A stretch of DNA of 64,000 bases, taken from NCBI RefSeq assembly GCF_014851395.1, contig NW_024041373.1:19585697-19649696 (forward strand). Reading direction: 5' to 3'. How positions within the stretch are numbered: position 1 is the stretch's first letter; each line of letters opens with the position of its first letter. The stretch is from Micropterus salmoides (taxonomy: Eukaryota; Chordata; Actinopteri; Centrarchiformes; Centrarchidae). The translations under genes were made by a program, and so were the position numbers. This document shows positions 21,101-33,371 of the stretch, piece by piece. The notes under the pieces are model-generated. The model made no database searches. It saw nothing but the letters and a program-made list of their open reading frames with translations, and had not been told where the DNA came from.

Positions 21101-24100
21101 TTCACTACATCTCAGAAATAACTAAGGCCAGCTGCCTACCTGGCATGGTCAAAGTATTCTTTATTCTGGTTCCTGTAGAAGACCGAGAAACGCAGCATCC
21201 GGCCAGCGATGACCTCTGCCTTTTCCAACAGCTGGTTTAGATGCACAGTGGAATAATCTGGAAAACAGACACAGCACATCATGAGACGCTGATGCGGATG
21301 TACAATTGTCATTAGTAGAAATTCAATCATTTCAAGCTGGGTTAGGCAATTTATTTCAGAGATATTTTTGTTTTATTTGTTTAAATTCTCTTTACATCCT
21401 GACAGCAATCAATACATCAAATGACACAATAATGAGGCTGTCACAAGACTGTAATAACGTTGGGATGGCCTACTTGACTGTCTACCTACCTACCTGTGCG
21501 CGTTGCACTGCACATGAAAATGTATTTTGGGGTAGTGGCTTTGTAGGGAGTTGGTGGTATTTTTTTGGTTAGATACTTTAAAAATCTAGCAGTCTCTTGC
21601 TGGCTCTCAAACTGTTGCCCACCCCAGCTTTAATTATAACAAACAAGAGTGACTATGTGCAGGATGGAACATGAACAGTGCATGTGTTCTCAATGATCCT
21701 GAGATCCTTTCACCCTTAACTTCTTCATATTCATAGCTTGAAATGACTCAGCATTTAGACCAAAAATATTTTCAGTAACACAATCTCCTTTCACTCACTG
21801 CCATGTGAGTAGGTTTGCCTTTATCCATTTTATCAAAAGCATATAATAAGTTTCATAATAATTGAATGAAGTTTCCCCCATTCCAATTTTCTTGCTTTTA
21901 CTTGCACTTGAACACACCGAAAAGGATGATTTGGGGATAGTTCTCTGCTCTTTCTATGCAAGGATACAGTATCTTGAACAAAATTTATAGAAGACTATTA
22001 GAAAGATTATAAATATCAAGCAGGTTGCAAGTCTCTGCATGTTGTTTTTCATACTGCTGCTGCTGTTGCTGCTAACATGAATGGAAAGCAATGGCTGCCT
22101 GTAAGCTGAGAAAAATACATTCGGCAATGTAGCTGTTAAAACCTATGGTCTTTTTTTAAGACAAGGCTTGTACTGCTGATAGTGAGACATAATAGGATAA
22201 ATGGAATTTAAACATTTCAGATGATTGAGAATTTTACGGGAATGGAAGGTCTTTGCAGCGGCATCTTTTACCCACTTGGGATTTAGAGGATCAACAATAT
22301 CATTAAGCATTCTCCTTCATCAGTTTCTCTTATAGCACCTTCACACTCTTGTCCTGCCTGTTCTCCTTCCTCTCATCTCACCTGCTTCTCTTCATCTATT
22401 TCACAACCTGCCCCACCCTATGGAAGGATACCTTGAAGTTCACATGGTGGTTTTGAGTCAAATGTCTCATCAACTATTAGAACTATTGCCATGAAAATTG
22501 GTACATTAATGTGAATCAGGATACATTGTAATAAATGTAGTCTCAACTATGCTTTGCTTTGTGCAAATTAGCAAATGTTAGCATGCTAACATGATAAACT
22601 AAGGTGGTGAACATTAGCATGTTAGCATTGTTATTATGAGCCTGCTCACATTAGCATTTACAGTGCTGCTAGCATGGCTGTAGTCTGTCTAAGAAGACGA
22701 GGCTTGTAGTACTGTTGATACAGGAGGAATAAATGGCAGTTTAACAATTCAACTGAGAAATTGAGGATTTTATAGTAACATTAATGGAGGGTGTCTGACA
22801 GATTATTTCAACCATCAGATTTAAAGCAGCAGTATGGAATTCTTTAAAAAAAAACTTTTTCTCAGATTTGCTAAAAATACCACTGACAGTAGTACATGAT
22901 ACAAATAATCTGTAAAAAATATAGTAAAAAACAATCAGGTTCTTCTGGCTCCTCCTATGCAATTTGCAAGAATCAACTGCTCTAGTGTCAAAACAACCAA
23001 TCAGAGCCAGAACAAGTTTCTAACGCAGTGTCAGTCGCTGCTTGTGCACACTGCACAGCCATCTTCCTCACGCATGCTCTGACTCAGTCAAGCTCAGTAT
23101 CTTCAGCGTGCAATTTCAGACGTTTTGCAAACACAATGGCTGAGAAACAACCACCTTGCATTGTAGGTTTAATTATTACTGAGTGCAGCTTAAAGCATTT
23201 TCTCTGTCATACATTTCTCTTAAATCCCACAGACTCTTTCCCTGCATGTCTTCAGCTGCTGCTCCTCATCCCTCTCACCCCTCCACCCCCTTAAATTCTA
23301 CCCTTCATACCCCATGCCAACCCCCCTTCTCCCCACCCCCACTCTAAGCCTCTAGCCAGCGACGTTGAACTTGTTGACCTCTGCATCAGAAGCTATACAA
23401 CACAGCTCCCCTCCTTCGTTTAATCCTTCTTTTTCCTCCCCATCCCCTCATCCATCTCTCCATCCATCTTTCCCTCCACTCTGCAAATTAGCCTTTCTTT
23501 AAATATAATGCCCTTCGCTTTTGTCCACTGTTTTTCAGTACTTGAGTTAGTCAAGTACAGACAAAAATCAAAGGCAGCGCTGATGTCACACATACTGAAA
23601 ATGTATGTGGTCATGGCACTGCAAGCTGCATATTACTCACCAGCAGTGCAGAACTCGATGATTTCGCTCCACTCGGAGATGGTGTAGTCCCCGTCAGTCT
23701 GTTTTGATGCGGTCTGGACGGCCACAGTGTACTCTGTGCGCGGGCTCAGGAACCAGTGGCCCCGAACCGTCATGGGCAGGGGCACTGCCTTGGCCACCAG
23801 CTTGGTAGGAACATCCTGGAGGGAGAGGAGGAGGGAGTGCAGGATGGATGGAAAAAGGAGGTGAATGATAATAGGAAGGAATGAGTCAGAAAGAGATTTC
23901 TTCAGTTATGGCTCTCTTTCAGCTGCATGTAGGTGCATGTAAGCACACACATCTTCACATTTCAGCGAAGTGGCGTACTGTAGTTTATTTGTGTGGCTGT
24001 CCTTTTGTTTATGTATGTCCACAATTCTGGACACTACCCCCCCACCCCCAAGACTCAGTGGGCCTTAGCAGCTCATTGATTGGACCAGGAGCCCCTGCCT

Positions 24101-25695
24101 AGCAACAGAGTCAGCCCATTAATCCACCAACACAGTTGCTGCACACCAAAATCAAAATACAAGTATGGGTTCGCTCGCAATAGCTGAGTGGAAAGAGGAA
24201 AAACACTCAGCTACACAAAGAAGTGACTGCAGGACGAAAGGAAGGAGGCTGATGACACAAGTAAGATTACCAAACCAGATCACTGACTGTCCACTAGAAG
24301 AGCTGCAGTCTTCCTGCTGCTGCTGGCGGTGCAATTACTCTCAGGCAGAGAGGGCAGTGTGAGTGATATTAGCCGATTAGTGCTCAGAGCAACGGCTCGC
24401 TGTGGAGTCTTGAAAAGACAGCACCATGAAAAGACTATCTGAATGAATATGAAAAGGTTATCTTGAGAGTTAACACGGTGTACCTGTGTTGCATGTTTCA
24501 GTTTCAAATCATCCGTTTTAGGTTTCAAACAGCAGGGATTATCAGGATTATACCTCCAGATGTTTATAGCATCACAACAACTATCTTTATCACTAATAAG
24601 AAGTTGCAGAATGGTTATGGCCATGAAGGATAAATCATTTTCATTGCCAGTGGTGTTAGGTTTTGTTTTTACTTTATTTTGATAGGTTTGGAAAATCTTT
24701 ACAATTATACGATATTGTCTATACCGCTATTTTGTAGCATGTGTCTTCGCCTCATTGTGTATTTATTATTCGTTGCCCACTATGCCAAGTACTTCCTGGA
24801 AAATAGATTTTAATCTCTAGGAGAATTTTACCTGGTTAAATAAAGGAATAAAAAAAAAAGTTGATTAAGAGTATTAATAATAAGTATTAATATTTTTTAT
24901 AATTTGGTTAAGGGTACTTTAAGATTTATCTCGATTTATTCTGGCACATTGCCTAGTTCGTGCTATCAAGGCTCATTGTGGTTATTCAATTTTCTCACAC
25001 ACTGAATCACATAAACACAAAACCTCTTATTCTTGACACATTTCTTCCTTATTTACTACTTAATGATACTATAACAAGATCCGTTTTGGTGAGTCATCTC
25101 TCTATAGTACCTTTAAATGTGTTTATCTGCGCTGAAAGCGTTACCTTGTGTTTGAACTTGTTTGAGTTTTTGTTTTCCTTCTTGTTCAGGTCAATGAAGT
25201 AGTGTGTGATGCGTTCCTTGCTGCGCGACTCCATGTCCCAGCAGATCTTGAAGGAGTCGCAGGTGATGTTGCTGATTTTGATGTTCTGAGGAACAGGGAG
25301 CTCCTCCATCTCAGAGATGCTGCCGTCCTGGGATTTACTTCCTGTGTAGTTGGAAAACAGTGTCAGTGTCATTAGAACAACAGTATATACCAAAATGAAA
25401 TTTTTGTTGTTTGTCATATTTGGTGTAGCACTCCTTCGTGATGACAAATCGTGTTCTAGCCAGTAAAGATTATTTAAATTTGATAGGAAATCAGTTTTGA
25501 ATCTAACAACTTACAGGAAGTGTTATGAGACATTGATCAGTGATTGTAAATCACATTTTCTGAGACTCTCGATAACATAATACTTGAGTAGTATACACAT
25601 TTAAATGTCACATCTATGCTCTGCTGACCACCTTACTACTGCAGTTTCTCAGGATTTATTCCACAGACAGTACTAAGAGTGGTATATCCATCATG

Positions 25696-25735
<40 letters not shown>

Positions 25736-28700
25736 CCTGTGTCGCTGACGACCATATATGTTGCCATGGAAACACATCAGCCCCTCGACACGCACACACC
25801 TATCTGCTTTGCAGAACATAGGCGGTATTAAATATTTCAAATGCTGCTGATTAAATCTCCTCTCTTCTTAACAAAGATGGATACATTTATAATCAGCAGT
25901 AAGGGGGGAAAAACTCAGCTACCACACTGCGGGAAATACAGATGACCCCGAAACAATAACATTTAAAATACTGGTGAATGTCATAGAACTTTCGCCATTG
26001 GTTTGATAATTTTCAGTTTTTTGTCATGTCATTACTTACCTATTTGGACATACAGAAAGGCTATTGTGCCACAATTTCCCGTAAATAAGTTGGTAAATCT
26101 TAAATTTTTCTGCATACATCTCATGCATTTGCCAGGTCCCTATAAGTAACACAACATGTAACAAAGGCGTACAAACCAAGTGCACACTAAGGCCAGTAAA
26201 AATGTCAAAACAAGTTTGAATGAGAACTTTGTAGAATTAGGATGAATATAGACCTTCCATCACACTCGGAGACGCCCACTTGGCATGGCAACAATGTGTG
26301 TTCTGTGCCCCCTCCTGGATCTAAACACGAGAGTGAGTAAAATACCAGTATGCAGAATTTGGGAGTAATGCACAACAAGACTGGACTCTACAGAGTGTAA
26401 ACAATGGCAGTAGCGGTGGAGCATGGAACATCCATCTCTGCTCATCAGCTGAGAGAGGGCGACATAAAAGAGCTATGCCATAATTGGGCTGTGTGGACTC
26501 TCCTGTCTCGCCTCCACACAGCACTCAAACAGTGGAGCATTGTAAATGGATGCATTTTAGGAAATAGACAACCAGAAGTAATTCCTACACCCAATGTGTA
26601 CAAGCAGCTCTAGCAGCCTAGTCTTGCTATTTTATCCTATCTTGGCTCTTTCAAATCATGACATACGTCTTAAAATAGCATCTGTAAGACACAAATATAT
26701 GTTCTTTACCGCCAGACAAGATCAGACCCCCCCACTTACTTTTGTCCTAATCACTAGTTCCTAATCACAGCTAGCTGATTACCAAAAATAATCATCTTTA
26801 ACCTAAAAAGAAAGACCTCCTATTGTTACACTGCTGCTCATGATTAATGAAACACAAAATATCTTATGCACTTGTGAATGTAGTATGGAAAGATGACTTT
26901 CGAGTGATGCACAGACAAATCTTTGGAACATTGGTTATAAATCTTTACACTACAGTAAGACTATGTATTTAAATATATGATTTACTACTGCACATGGCTT
27001 AAACTAGATTTTAGGGGCACTGGGAGAAGTGGATTCCTCAACCTAACTGCACTATGCTTGGCTCTTAGACATAATGCAGGCGCTCTGACACCTCTTTGAT
27101 TTGATTTATGAAAACATCTCTTTCTACTATTGGTCCGCATTTAAAGCCCATATCTCATTATATTTAACCCCCACTGAGCTGATAAGTTTGGCTTAGACTG
27201 AGAGGGTTAACACGTGACATGATGGGGCAGACCCTTGCGGCTCCAAGTCAGCACGGACCAGACAGTGATGTCAGCACTATAACATCCCACCTGAGAATTT
27301 ATGTTGCTGACCTTTAACAAAAACAAGAAAAAGACGAGGCCTGTCATTCTCGGGCAAGTTTTCAAAATGCCTACATTCTTATAAGAATGCTGAGTAATAC
27401 AAGTCTTAAAGAACAGACAGGAAATGTGTATTTCAAATGTAGACATTATTGCATATTTTATAGGAAATATTAGCACTACTGGATCGTGAAGTGTATCTTT
27501 TTATGTTGTGGAATCAGAAAACTTTTTGTGCTGATTTGTCATAAGCATTCATCATTGATCATTCACTATAAACCACAAGCTTTCAGGTTACTCATTCTAT
27601 CCCAAATTCTCGCTATCTCAGGAAACCATCACCATATGACTGTAAACACTAAACAAAACCAAACACCAAAGTTGAAGAACCCGCTAACTCAGATGTTGTG
27701 TTGTGCCTGAAGCAGAGTAAGTTCCTTGTCCTCCTAAATGTTAATGTCCCTTAAATACTCTGAAAGGAGACTCCATGTGGGTCTTTGCCCTCCCAGCTCC
27801 TGTTTACTCTAATGCTCTCCTAATTAACCTGCAAATGGAGGCATTACACAAACAAAGTGAGGTTTGCTAATGCAGTCAGATATTGCCTACATAACACTCT
27901 TAGGGCCACTCAGTCGAGCTAAAAGTGATGTTATCAGGGAAAACAAGCTGTGAAGGCTGCAGTTTACTGGGAGAAAATCAAAGGAAATGCTCATGAGACA
28001 GGCAGAAACCTGCTACCACCACTGTTCACTGATAATATCAAAGCATAAGCATGAATGCCATTGACAAACACAATATATAGGTTTAAACAATTTAATTAAG
28101 CTATCAGTATGCAAACATACTAACAAATGAATAATAAAAATGAATGAATAGAATGAATTACAACTTGCTGGCTGCAAATATGAATCTGAATACACACATA
28201 TGAATATAATGTGAACCAGGTAGCATTGCCTGCAGGTAAATACACCGACTTTGTGAGACACAGTGCTAAGCTGTGCTCCAAATCCTCTGGGACTCTTGAG
28301 AGCACAGGATGAAAGATGGAGGAGCGAAAGCCAAGCAGGATGAAGGTCAGGCGGTAAGGGACAGAGTAAAACCTTTTACAATCTCACACGGGAGTCTGAT
28401 ATGTTTAAAGTTATATGATAGTATTGTACCATGGCACTCTCTAATTTGAGTTTGCACCGAAGTTGCAGTTGTTGCTAATATTCATTCTGTTGAGTCATAA
28501 TTACTTGTATATTTATTGCTCTGTATTATAATGATGTGTGGGTGGGGAATTTTTGTCTCATCATGTTCAAGTGAAATAAGAGTTGTCCTTGCTTAGGAGT
28601 TCAGGAGCACATATTACTCATGCAGTGCACTTAAACAGAGGGTTCAAAATTACATAGGTGCAGTGCTGGAGCAGAGCACCAAAAAATGCTGGACACAGAA

Positions 28701-31700
28701 ATATCTGCATTGTAGCAAAAGCATTAAACTTCCAAAGATGGAAAGCCTACTCAGTTGAATCTGCTAAAACCTATGAAATGGACATTATTGGGTATTGCCC
28801 TTTTACTCAGCTTGCAGTAAAATACCACATGGTGGAATAGTAATAAATGCCGAGGGATCAATAAAAATCTTGTTAACATGCATACGTAGGGCCATCCTAA
28901 CGGCTCTCTCTGGTAGGATTTGTTCCAGACACACCTGGCTTGATACTGTGAATTACTCATTAGCGCACTTTGCCAGAGAGAGGAAAGTGATTTGATTTCC
29001 ATTTAGACCACCTAATAACATAATGTAAATGTACTCCCTTAGTGGTATTTGGTGATAAAAGTGTCCACCATATGAAACTATGGTGTGTCCACACTTCTCG
29101 GTTTCAAAATAAATCAACTTCCAGTCTAAGTTACTGTTGAAAAATCTTTTCCCCAAGTACTGTTGGCAGGTGTGTTATGTGAAAAAACAATTGGCAGATG
29201 ATAGCAGCACTGATAGACTGCACAAGTGGGCACTCAGTTCAGACAGAAGAGCTTCTTATATTTTATGTTGCAGTGTTTGGTCTAAAATTGAACTGCAGAC
29301 ATAAGTAGTGCCACAGACACTCACTAGTTATCAATACTCACAGGCCTTTGAAAATCAATGTTCCTCTGAATGTACAGGATAGACTCAGGCAGAGAGCATA
29401 CAATGCTGTCTTCATCAGGGTTACACAATCTTTGTTCAACATTTTACACATCAATATGCCACTGAACAGCAAACAAAGACCTAGTAAAGACACCTTAATA
29501 ACATCCTTTATTGGTGTAGAGGACACTTCAGGGTTCGAAATCGATCCATCCCTATTCTTAAAAACAAATTAAATACAAAAGAACTTCAGGGAGGAAAGAT
29601 CCATTTTTCTAAACTTGTTCAAAACCAGAATGAGTCATGATTTCTCATTTGCATAGAATTTAAATTTCAAAACAACAGGCTGCTTGTAAACTCCTTCAAC
29701 TGTGCTGTTTGTGGTTCAAATCTTGAATTTCCATACAGACGGATTTTATATACCAGCAGTCAGGCACAGAAAAAAACATACAAAAGGAAAGTTAGCAGGA
29801 ATGTTTGAAGAGGATTTTCAGGGTCAGACTGCACTGCAATCAGTCTCAAAGAATGTTCTGGACCATGTATTACAGTAAAGTCAATTGTAAGTGATTATAT
29901 TATGCTGCTGATAAGTGGCTGCATAATGTACCTGTAACTCTTGCCAGCACAGTCATTGCACACAACTGTTCACAATGAACATTGGCCAAACTAAAATGCC
30001 AGCTTACTCAGACAATGCTGCATGTCATAAGGCCGGCTTGCTAATTTACCATGTTAGAACATATTGGATAAGCTTTTCACAAGTCCACAGTTTACAGTCA
30101 TGCTAGCATGTCCGTGAGACTGTACTTGGACACAGCAATGCTTTGAGCTAAATGCTAATGTCAGCATACTAACATGCTCGCAGTGACGAAGTTAACCTTC
30201 CAATGTTTAGCAGGTATGTTTACCTTGCTCACCATCTATGTTAGCATACTAAATTAACCGTAAAGATAACACAGTTAGGGCGGCACGGTGGTCCAGTGGT
30301 TAGCACTGTCGCCTCACAGCAAGAAGGCCGAGGGTTCAAACCCCAGTTGCCCTGGCCTTTCTGTGTGGAGTTTGCATGTTGTCTGTGTGGGTTCTCTCCG
30401 GGTGTTCCGGCTTCCTTCTACCGTCCAAAGACATGCGGACTAGGTTAATTGGTGACCCTAAATTGTCCTTAGGTGGTGTCTGGTGTTGGAAAACAAGAAA
30501 ATTGACATCATGATGGGGCTTGATGAAAAGTGTAAGAATCCCTAGAGCTGTTCTCATGGTGTTTCTCAGCTCCACTGTGATTTTGCAGGGATTGAAAAAT
30601 AAGCCTTTTGTTTCAGTGTTAGGCACTGCATTTGAGGAAACAATGCCATTGTTGACTAGTAATTAGCAGGCTCAACACTGAGGGAGCCTTTTTTCAACTT
30701 GAAACAGTTACTGGCGACCTTATCTGTCTGTCTGTCTGCCAGCCACACTGCCAGACTGAGGGTGTTAACCGCTAGAGCAGCAGTATTTCAGAGAGCAGAG
30801 AGATTTCAGACGGTGCAGACAAAGTACTTGGTTGCATACATGGCAGCCATCCATCATGCCAACTTAATTATGTCAGCAGCCACGGCACAAAGACCTTGCA
30901 GAACACGTAGTGTGTATTTCATTAGCCATAGTACGCATTAACTGTGGATTTAAATCAAAATGGTGGTCTAGTCAGCCTTGCAGAGGTTGGTGGTAAATTT
31001 GTTCCAATTCTGTAATTTCCCCACTCCTAGCAAAACATTCCCTAACCCCGACTTATTCATGCCACATCACTAAACTGAATCATTAAAGCTACAACACCTC
31101 CTCTAACACAGGGGACACACAATACAACTTGTATCCCACCATTTCTTTTGTGCATTGAGATGTTCAAACAGTCCTCAGTGTGAGAGAGCTCTTTCCCACA
31201 GACAGTAGGCCTACTGAAGCTGCATGCATTTCCATTTGCTGGGTCAGCATAGGCATATAAGCCTCTCATGCTGGCAATTAAATATTAATGGATTTGGGAG
31301 ATAAATTTAGAAAGCTATGTGGAACTGAAATTAATACAGTCCTTGTGATGTTCATATTGACCAGATAGTAAACCAGTCCATTTACAAGAAAGCTAAAAGA
31401 GGGCTATGCAGTCTTCTGCAGGGTGTGGCAGGGGAAGTGTAAACTAGACCGTATTTCTGGAGGTCATTTTAAGTTAGAAATTGCCACATAAAAATTCAAT
31501 GGGTGGTCAAAATAACAGGAACACTAATATAATACAAGCAAAACTACAAACCAATAGAATTCACATAAATCGTTTATCATCCTTAAGTATGCTGTTCACA
31601 GTAATGAGTTGATTTGTAACTATATAATAGATTGTACAGGCATTAGCATGAGTTGTGCAGTGATGATTCTTAAACTGCTTGGATGAAAATATGAGTGTTT

Positions 31701-33371
31701 CAAGTAAACCATCAACAGTGCATGAATTCTCTGAACTAACAATTCTAGGAACAACTCAGCTATATGACAACCACCAACTGTTTTCAGAATCTGCACAGAA
31801 GGTAGACAATGTAGCTGTGTTGCTCCATAAACAGAGAGTATGTGGGTGTCTCAAGGACACAGAGGCACTATTTACACTGGGCAATCTACTTGATAAATAT
31901 AAAAGTGGCTGTTCTTGCTGCAAAGGCTAATCAAAAAAGCTCCCTACTAAACATGTAGCAGGGAGTGCAAAGCAGGCACAGGGTCCATTAGAGAAGTCCA
32001 GCCCCAGTCTATACACCATTATTAAAATTGCAGCTTTAAAATCAGGCCAGCAAAGCACTAAGAGGATATCAACTGCACCCTGCTGCATTACATTATGAGG
32101 AGCAGCTCTTGCAGATGAGAAAATTAGGCAGGGTGGTACAATGACTGCACTGTGATCAGATGCTGGGGTCATTTAGAGGCTCAGTGAAGACACACAATTG
32201 ACTCCATGAGTGTCCAAACCAACCAATCTAAATGCATCAAGAAAATCTGGTATAGCTAAAAATAAAAAAAACCTTTATGTCAGTTCAGCCACAAAATCTC
32301 ATTCCATTACCATGTATGTGAATTAACACAATTTTAGTTGAATTTTAATTAAAAATGGGATCACTGTGATCATGCATCTGGACTCCGATGTGGAATCAAC
32401 TGGGTGTAATTGCATTGATGCCTGTGCACACACGTGGGTGCAGCCATGTTTGAGCCTCTCATTCTCTCCTGATGATGACTTGCTATTTTCCTTTCCACCA
32501 TTAAATTCGCATCAGGGTTTAGCCTGTTCATGTAAAAACTGCTTATCCCTTTTGACATAATAAAATTAGCTTTTAGATGCCTTCTAATCTATGATCAAAG
32601 GAATCTCAATTCTTTTTTTGATGGCAAATATCCACAAAACTTTTGAATTCGGTGAAGTTAACCACAGACTATATCCAGCATGGATGCAGCTGGATGACTT
32701 GATGAATTATACATTTAAACACGGGGGGTGGGGGTTGAGGATGAGATATAAGATTAAAAGCTGAGTTATTTGTAATCATAAAGATGCACAGGGTGTCATG
32801 CACTATGTGCACATAAATTGATTATGGCAACCCCCAGAGAAATAGACAAGGGGCAGCGCTTATAGGCGGGTGGCTGCCGGTCTCTGTCCATGTCTGTGGT
32901 GCTGAAATAAAGACAATCATCATTTAACATGGTTTCCTCGCCCGTTCGTGTCCAGTTTACAGGGAAGTACATTTCTTTTTAGTACCCTTCTCTCATGAAT
33001 GATCAAAACCTTGCTGCCACTGTAAAGACACTCAGTTATTCCACACACGCACAAGCGCACCATCCATTCATTGATCCATCCATCCATCCAAGGAACCGGC
33101 GGAGCGACCGGCCTCTACTCCCTTCAAACACAAAATAAGGGTACAACATGCAGCAAAAAACAGACAAATGTATGTATGTGTTGCAGGCGCTCTGGAATTG
33201 ACAATATGGCTATGATGCGCAAATGTTTCAACATGCCAGTGAAAATCAGATAAACCTCTCCTTACCATCTCGTTCGCATAACTGTATGGCGTCCAAGCTC
33301 AGGTCCTTTATCATCCCTTCGCAGGGACTTAATGGACTGGTGATGTTGTGCGCCAAACCTGGTACCTCCAT
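17640..33371 (-). CDS. phyhipl: phyhipl, phytanoyl-CoA hydroxylase-interacting protein-like (complete)
   Basis: Five coding exons (33266-33371, 25145-25341, 23641-23815, 21140-21257, 17640-18183) join to 1140 bases, 379 residues plus stop, close to the 376 residues I recall for human PHYHIPL. The N-terminus MEVPGLAHNITSPLSPCEGM is the PHYHIPL-specific first exon, which PHYHIP lacks. A fibronectin type III domain spans roughly residues 50-160 (ITHYFIDLNKKENKNSNKFK, TEYTVAVQTASKQTDGDY). The C-terminal half carries the family's near-invariant blocks DNSGSHGSPISGKLEGIFFS, GDFYCMYTAYHYVILVLAP and the end KKDPSCKTCNISVGR. The relative PHYHIP binds phytanoyl-CoA hydroxylase and is expressed mainly in brain. 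The function of PHYHIPL is not settled, and a neuronal role is inferred. All exon joins are in phase. Confidence 0.96.
19270..19431 (-). mobile_element. tRNA-derived SINE (minus strand)
   Basis: Read on the minus strand it starts ggggcactccaatagctcac, with an A-box-like tagctcacctgttagag and a B-box-like gggtttgagtcc. A CT-rich body follows (catgtcatcccctctctttc) and then the tail gacgaataaag. This is the common layout of teleost tRNA-derived SINEs. It lies in the last intron of phyhipl, in the same sense as the gene. Confidence 0.65.
20268..20960 (+). mobile_element. solo LTR with intact 5-bp target duplication
   Basis: This 693-bp unit begins tgttgtggtgg and ends cttcataaca (TGTT..AACA ends). 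It is flanked by perfect gagta direct repeats at 20263-20267 and 20961-20965. It is CT-rich and has AATAAA at 20891-20896 followed by a T/C-rich stretch and tttgggtcc, the U3-R-U5 layout of fish gypsy-type LTRs. No internal retrotransposon genes are next to it, so it is a solo LTR left by recombination. It lies antisense in the phyhipl intron between exons 4 and 5. The family assignment is inferred. Confidence 0.8.
21140..21257 (-). CDS. phyhipl: phyhipl coding exon 4
   Basis: The acceptor is gttttccag and the donor gtaggc. The protein is YSTVHLNQLLEKAEVIAGRM, LRFSVFYRNQNKEYFDHA plus two bases. It links the FN3 domain to the C-terminal domain. Confidence 0.96.
22451..22710 (+). repeat. interspersed repeat family R1, copy A
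   Basis: It begins ttttgagtcaaatgtctcat, passes tgccatgaaaattggtac and gttagcatgctaacatgat, and ends ctagcatggctgtagtctg. It shares blocks with copies at 30098, 43938, 53892 and 56051. Internally deleted relative to what those copies imply. Old, diverged, non-coding. Confidence 0.65.
22805..23140. repeat. possible decayed interspersed repeat
   Basis: The sequence around aagcagcagtatggaattct and caaccaatcagagccagaac resembles a block seen often in fish introns. I cannot define its ends and found no second copy in the window. Confidence 0.3.
23641..23815 (-). CDS. phyhipl: phyhipl coding exon 3 (rest of FN3 domain)
   Basis: The acceptor is ctccctccag and the donor gtgagt. The protein starts DVPTKLVAKAVPLPMTVRGH and ends SEWSEIIEFCTA plus one base. 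Hallmark FN3 strand residues (Trp, Tyr of TEYTVAVQ) are present. Confidence 0.97.
24770..24860 (+). repeat. LINE-type 3' tail fragment
   Basis: The segment attttaatctctaggagaat then tacctggttaaataaagg followed by an A run is the kind of tail seen at 3' ends of fish non-LTR elements. No reverse transcriptase remains. Confidence 0.4.
25145..25341 (-). CDS. phyhipl: phyhipl coding exon 2 (start of FN3 domain)
   Basis: The acceptor is aactacacag and the donor gtaacg. The protein is (G)SKSQDGSISEMEELPVPQN, IKISNITCDSFKICWDMESR and on to KENKNSNKFKHK, ending on a whole codon. Nearly identical to PHYHIPL and PHYHIP of other vertebrates. Confidence 0.96.
25690..25734. repeat. CT/CA microsatellite
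   Basis: Short CT repeat followed by a CA repeat in phyhipl intron 1, about 350 bases upstream of exon 2. Confidence 0.95.
30098..30255 (-). repeat. interspersed repeat family R1, copy B (3' half, reversed)
   Basis: It contains catgctagcatg, gctaaatgctaatgtcagca, tactaacatgctcgcagtga and tagcaggtatgtttacc, which are the reverse of the 3' half of copy A. It directly abuts the SINE at 30278. Confidence 0.55.
30278..30482 (+). mobile_element. tRNA-derived SINE of the DANA/mermaid type
   Basis: It begins gggcggcacggtggtccagt. An A box (tggtccagtggttag) and B box (gggttcaaacccc) form a tRNA-like head, followed by the conserved body tttctgtgtggagtttgcat and ccaaagacatgcgga. The head and body match the widespread teleost DANA/mermaid SINE consensus as I remember it. 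The 3' end is truncated. It lies in intron 1 of phyhipl beside a fragment of another repeat. Confidence 0.8.
33073..33090. repeat. ATCC tetranucleotide repeat
   Basis: Four to five ATCC units in phyhipl intron 1, about 180 bases downstream (gene sense) of the exon 1 donor. Confidence 0.85.
33266..33371 (-). CDS. phyhipl: phyhipl coding exon 1
   Basis: ATG is at 33369-33371. The protein is MEVPGLAHNITSPLSPCEGM, IKDLSLDAIQLCERD plus one base; donor gtaagg. It closely matches the start of human PHYHIPL (MEVPRLDHALNSPTSPCEE). An upstream, out-of-register open frame on the same strand is a shadow. Confidence 0.93.

Larger units (their letters stand above)
18184..21139 (-). other. phyhipl last intron, 3.0 kb
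   Basis: Contains the SINE at 19270 and the solo LTR at 20268. The remaining sequence is AT-rich and without visible structure. Confidence 0.7.
21258..23640 (-). other. phyhipl intron, 2.4 kb
   Basis: Contains R1 copy A and the possible repeat at 22805-23140. 23270-23470 is a C-rich tract on the plus strand with many Pro-like codons but no gene. Confidence 0.7.
25342..33265 (-). other. phyhipl intron 1, 7.9 kb
   Basis: Long AT-rich first intron holding a CT/CA repeat (25690), R1 copy B, a SINE (30278) and the ATCC repeat. No exon recognised. Long first introns often hold regulatory elements, but I cannot pick any out by eye. Confidence 0.7.

Noticed and set aside
25342..25447. In-frame extension upstream of phyhipl exon 2 with a hydrophobic stretch that looks like a signal anchor
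   Set aside because: The sequence just upstream of the border is a normal branch-point and acceptor region ending aactacacag, and exon 1 at 33266-33371 joins in perfect phase. The hydrophobic residues come from T-rich intron sequence.
30278..30350. Possible tRNA gene (A and B boxes present)
   Set aside because: The head is followed by the conserved SINE body and does not fold into a convincing cloverleaf with matched acceptor stem, so it is a SINE head.
31490..31560. Segment ggtggtcaaaataacaggaa resembling a transposon end
   Set aside because: Only one copy is present and no partner inverted end was found within a reasonable distance.
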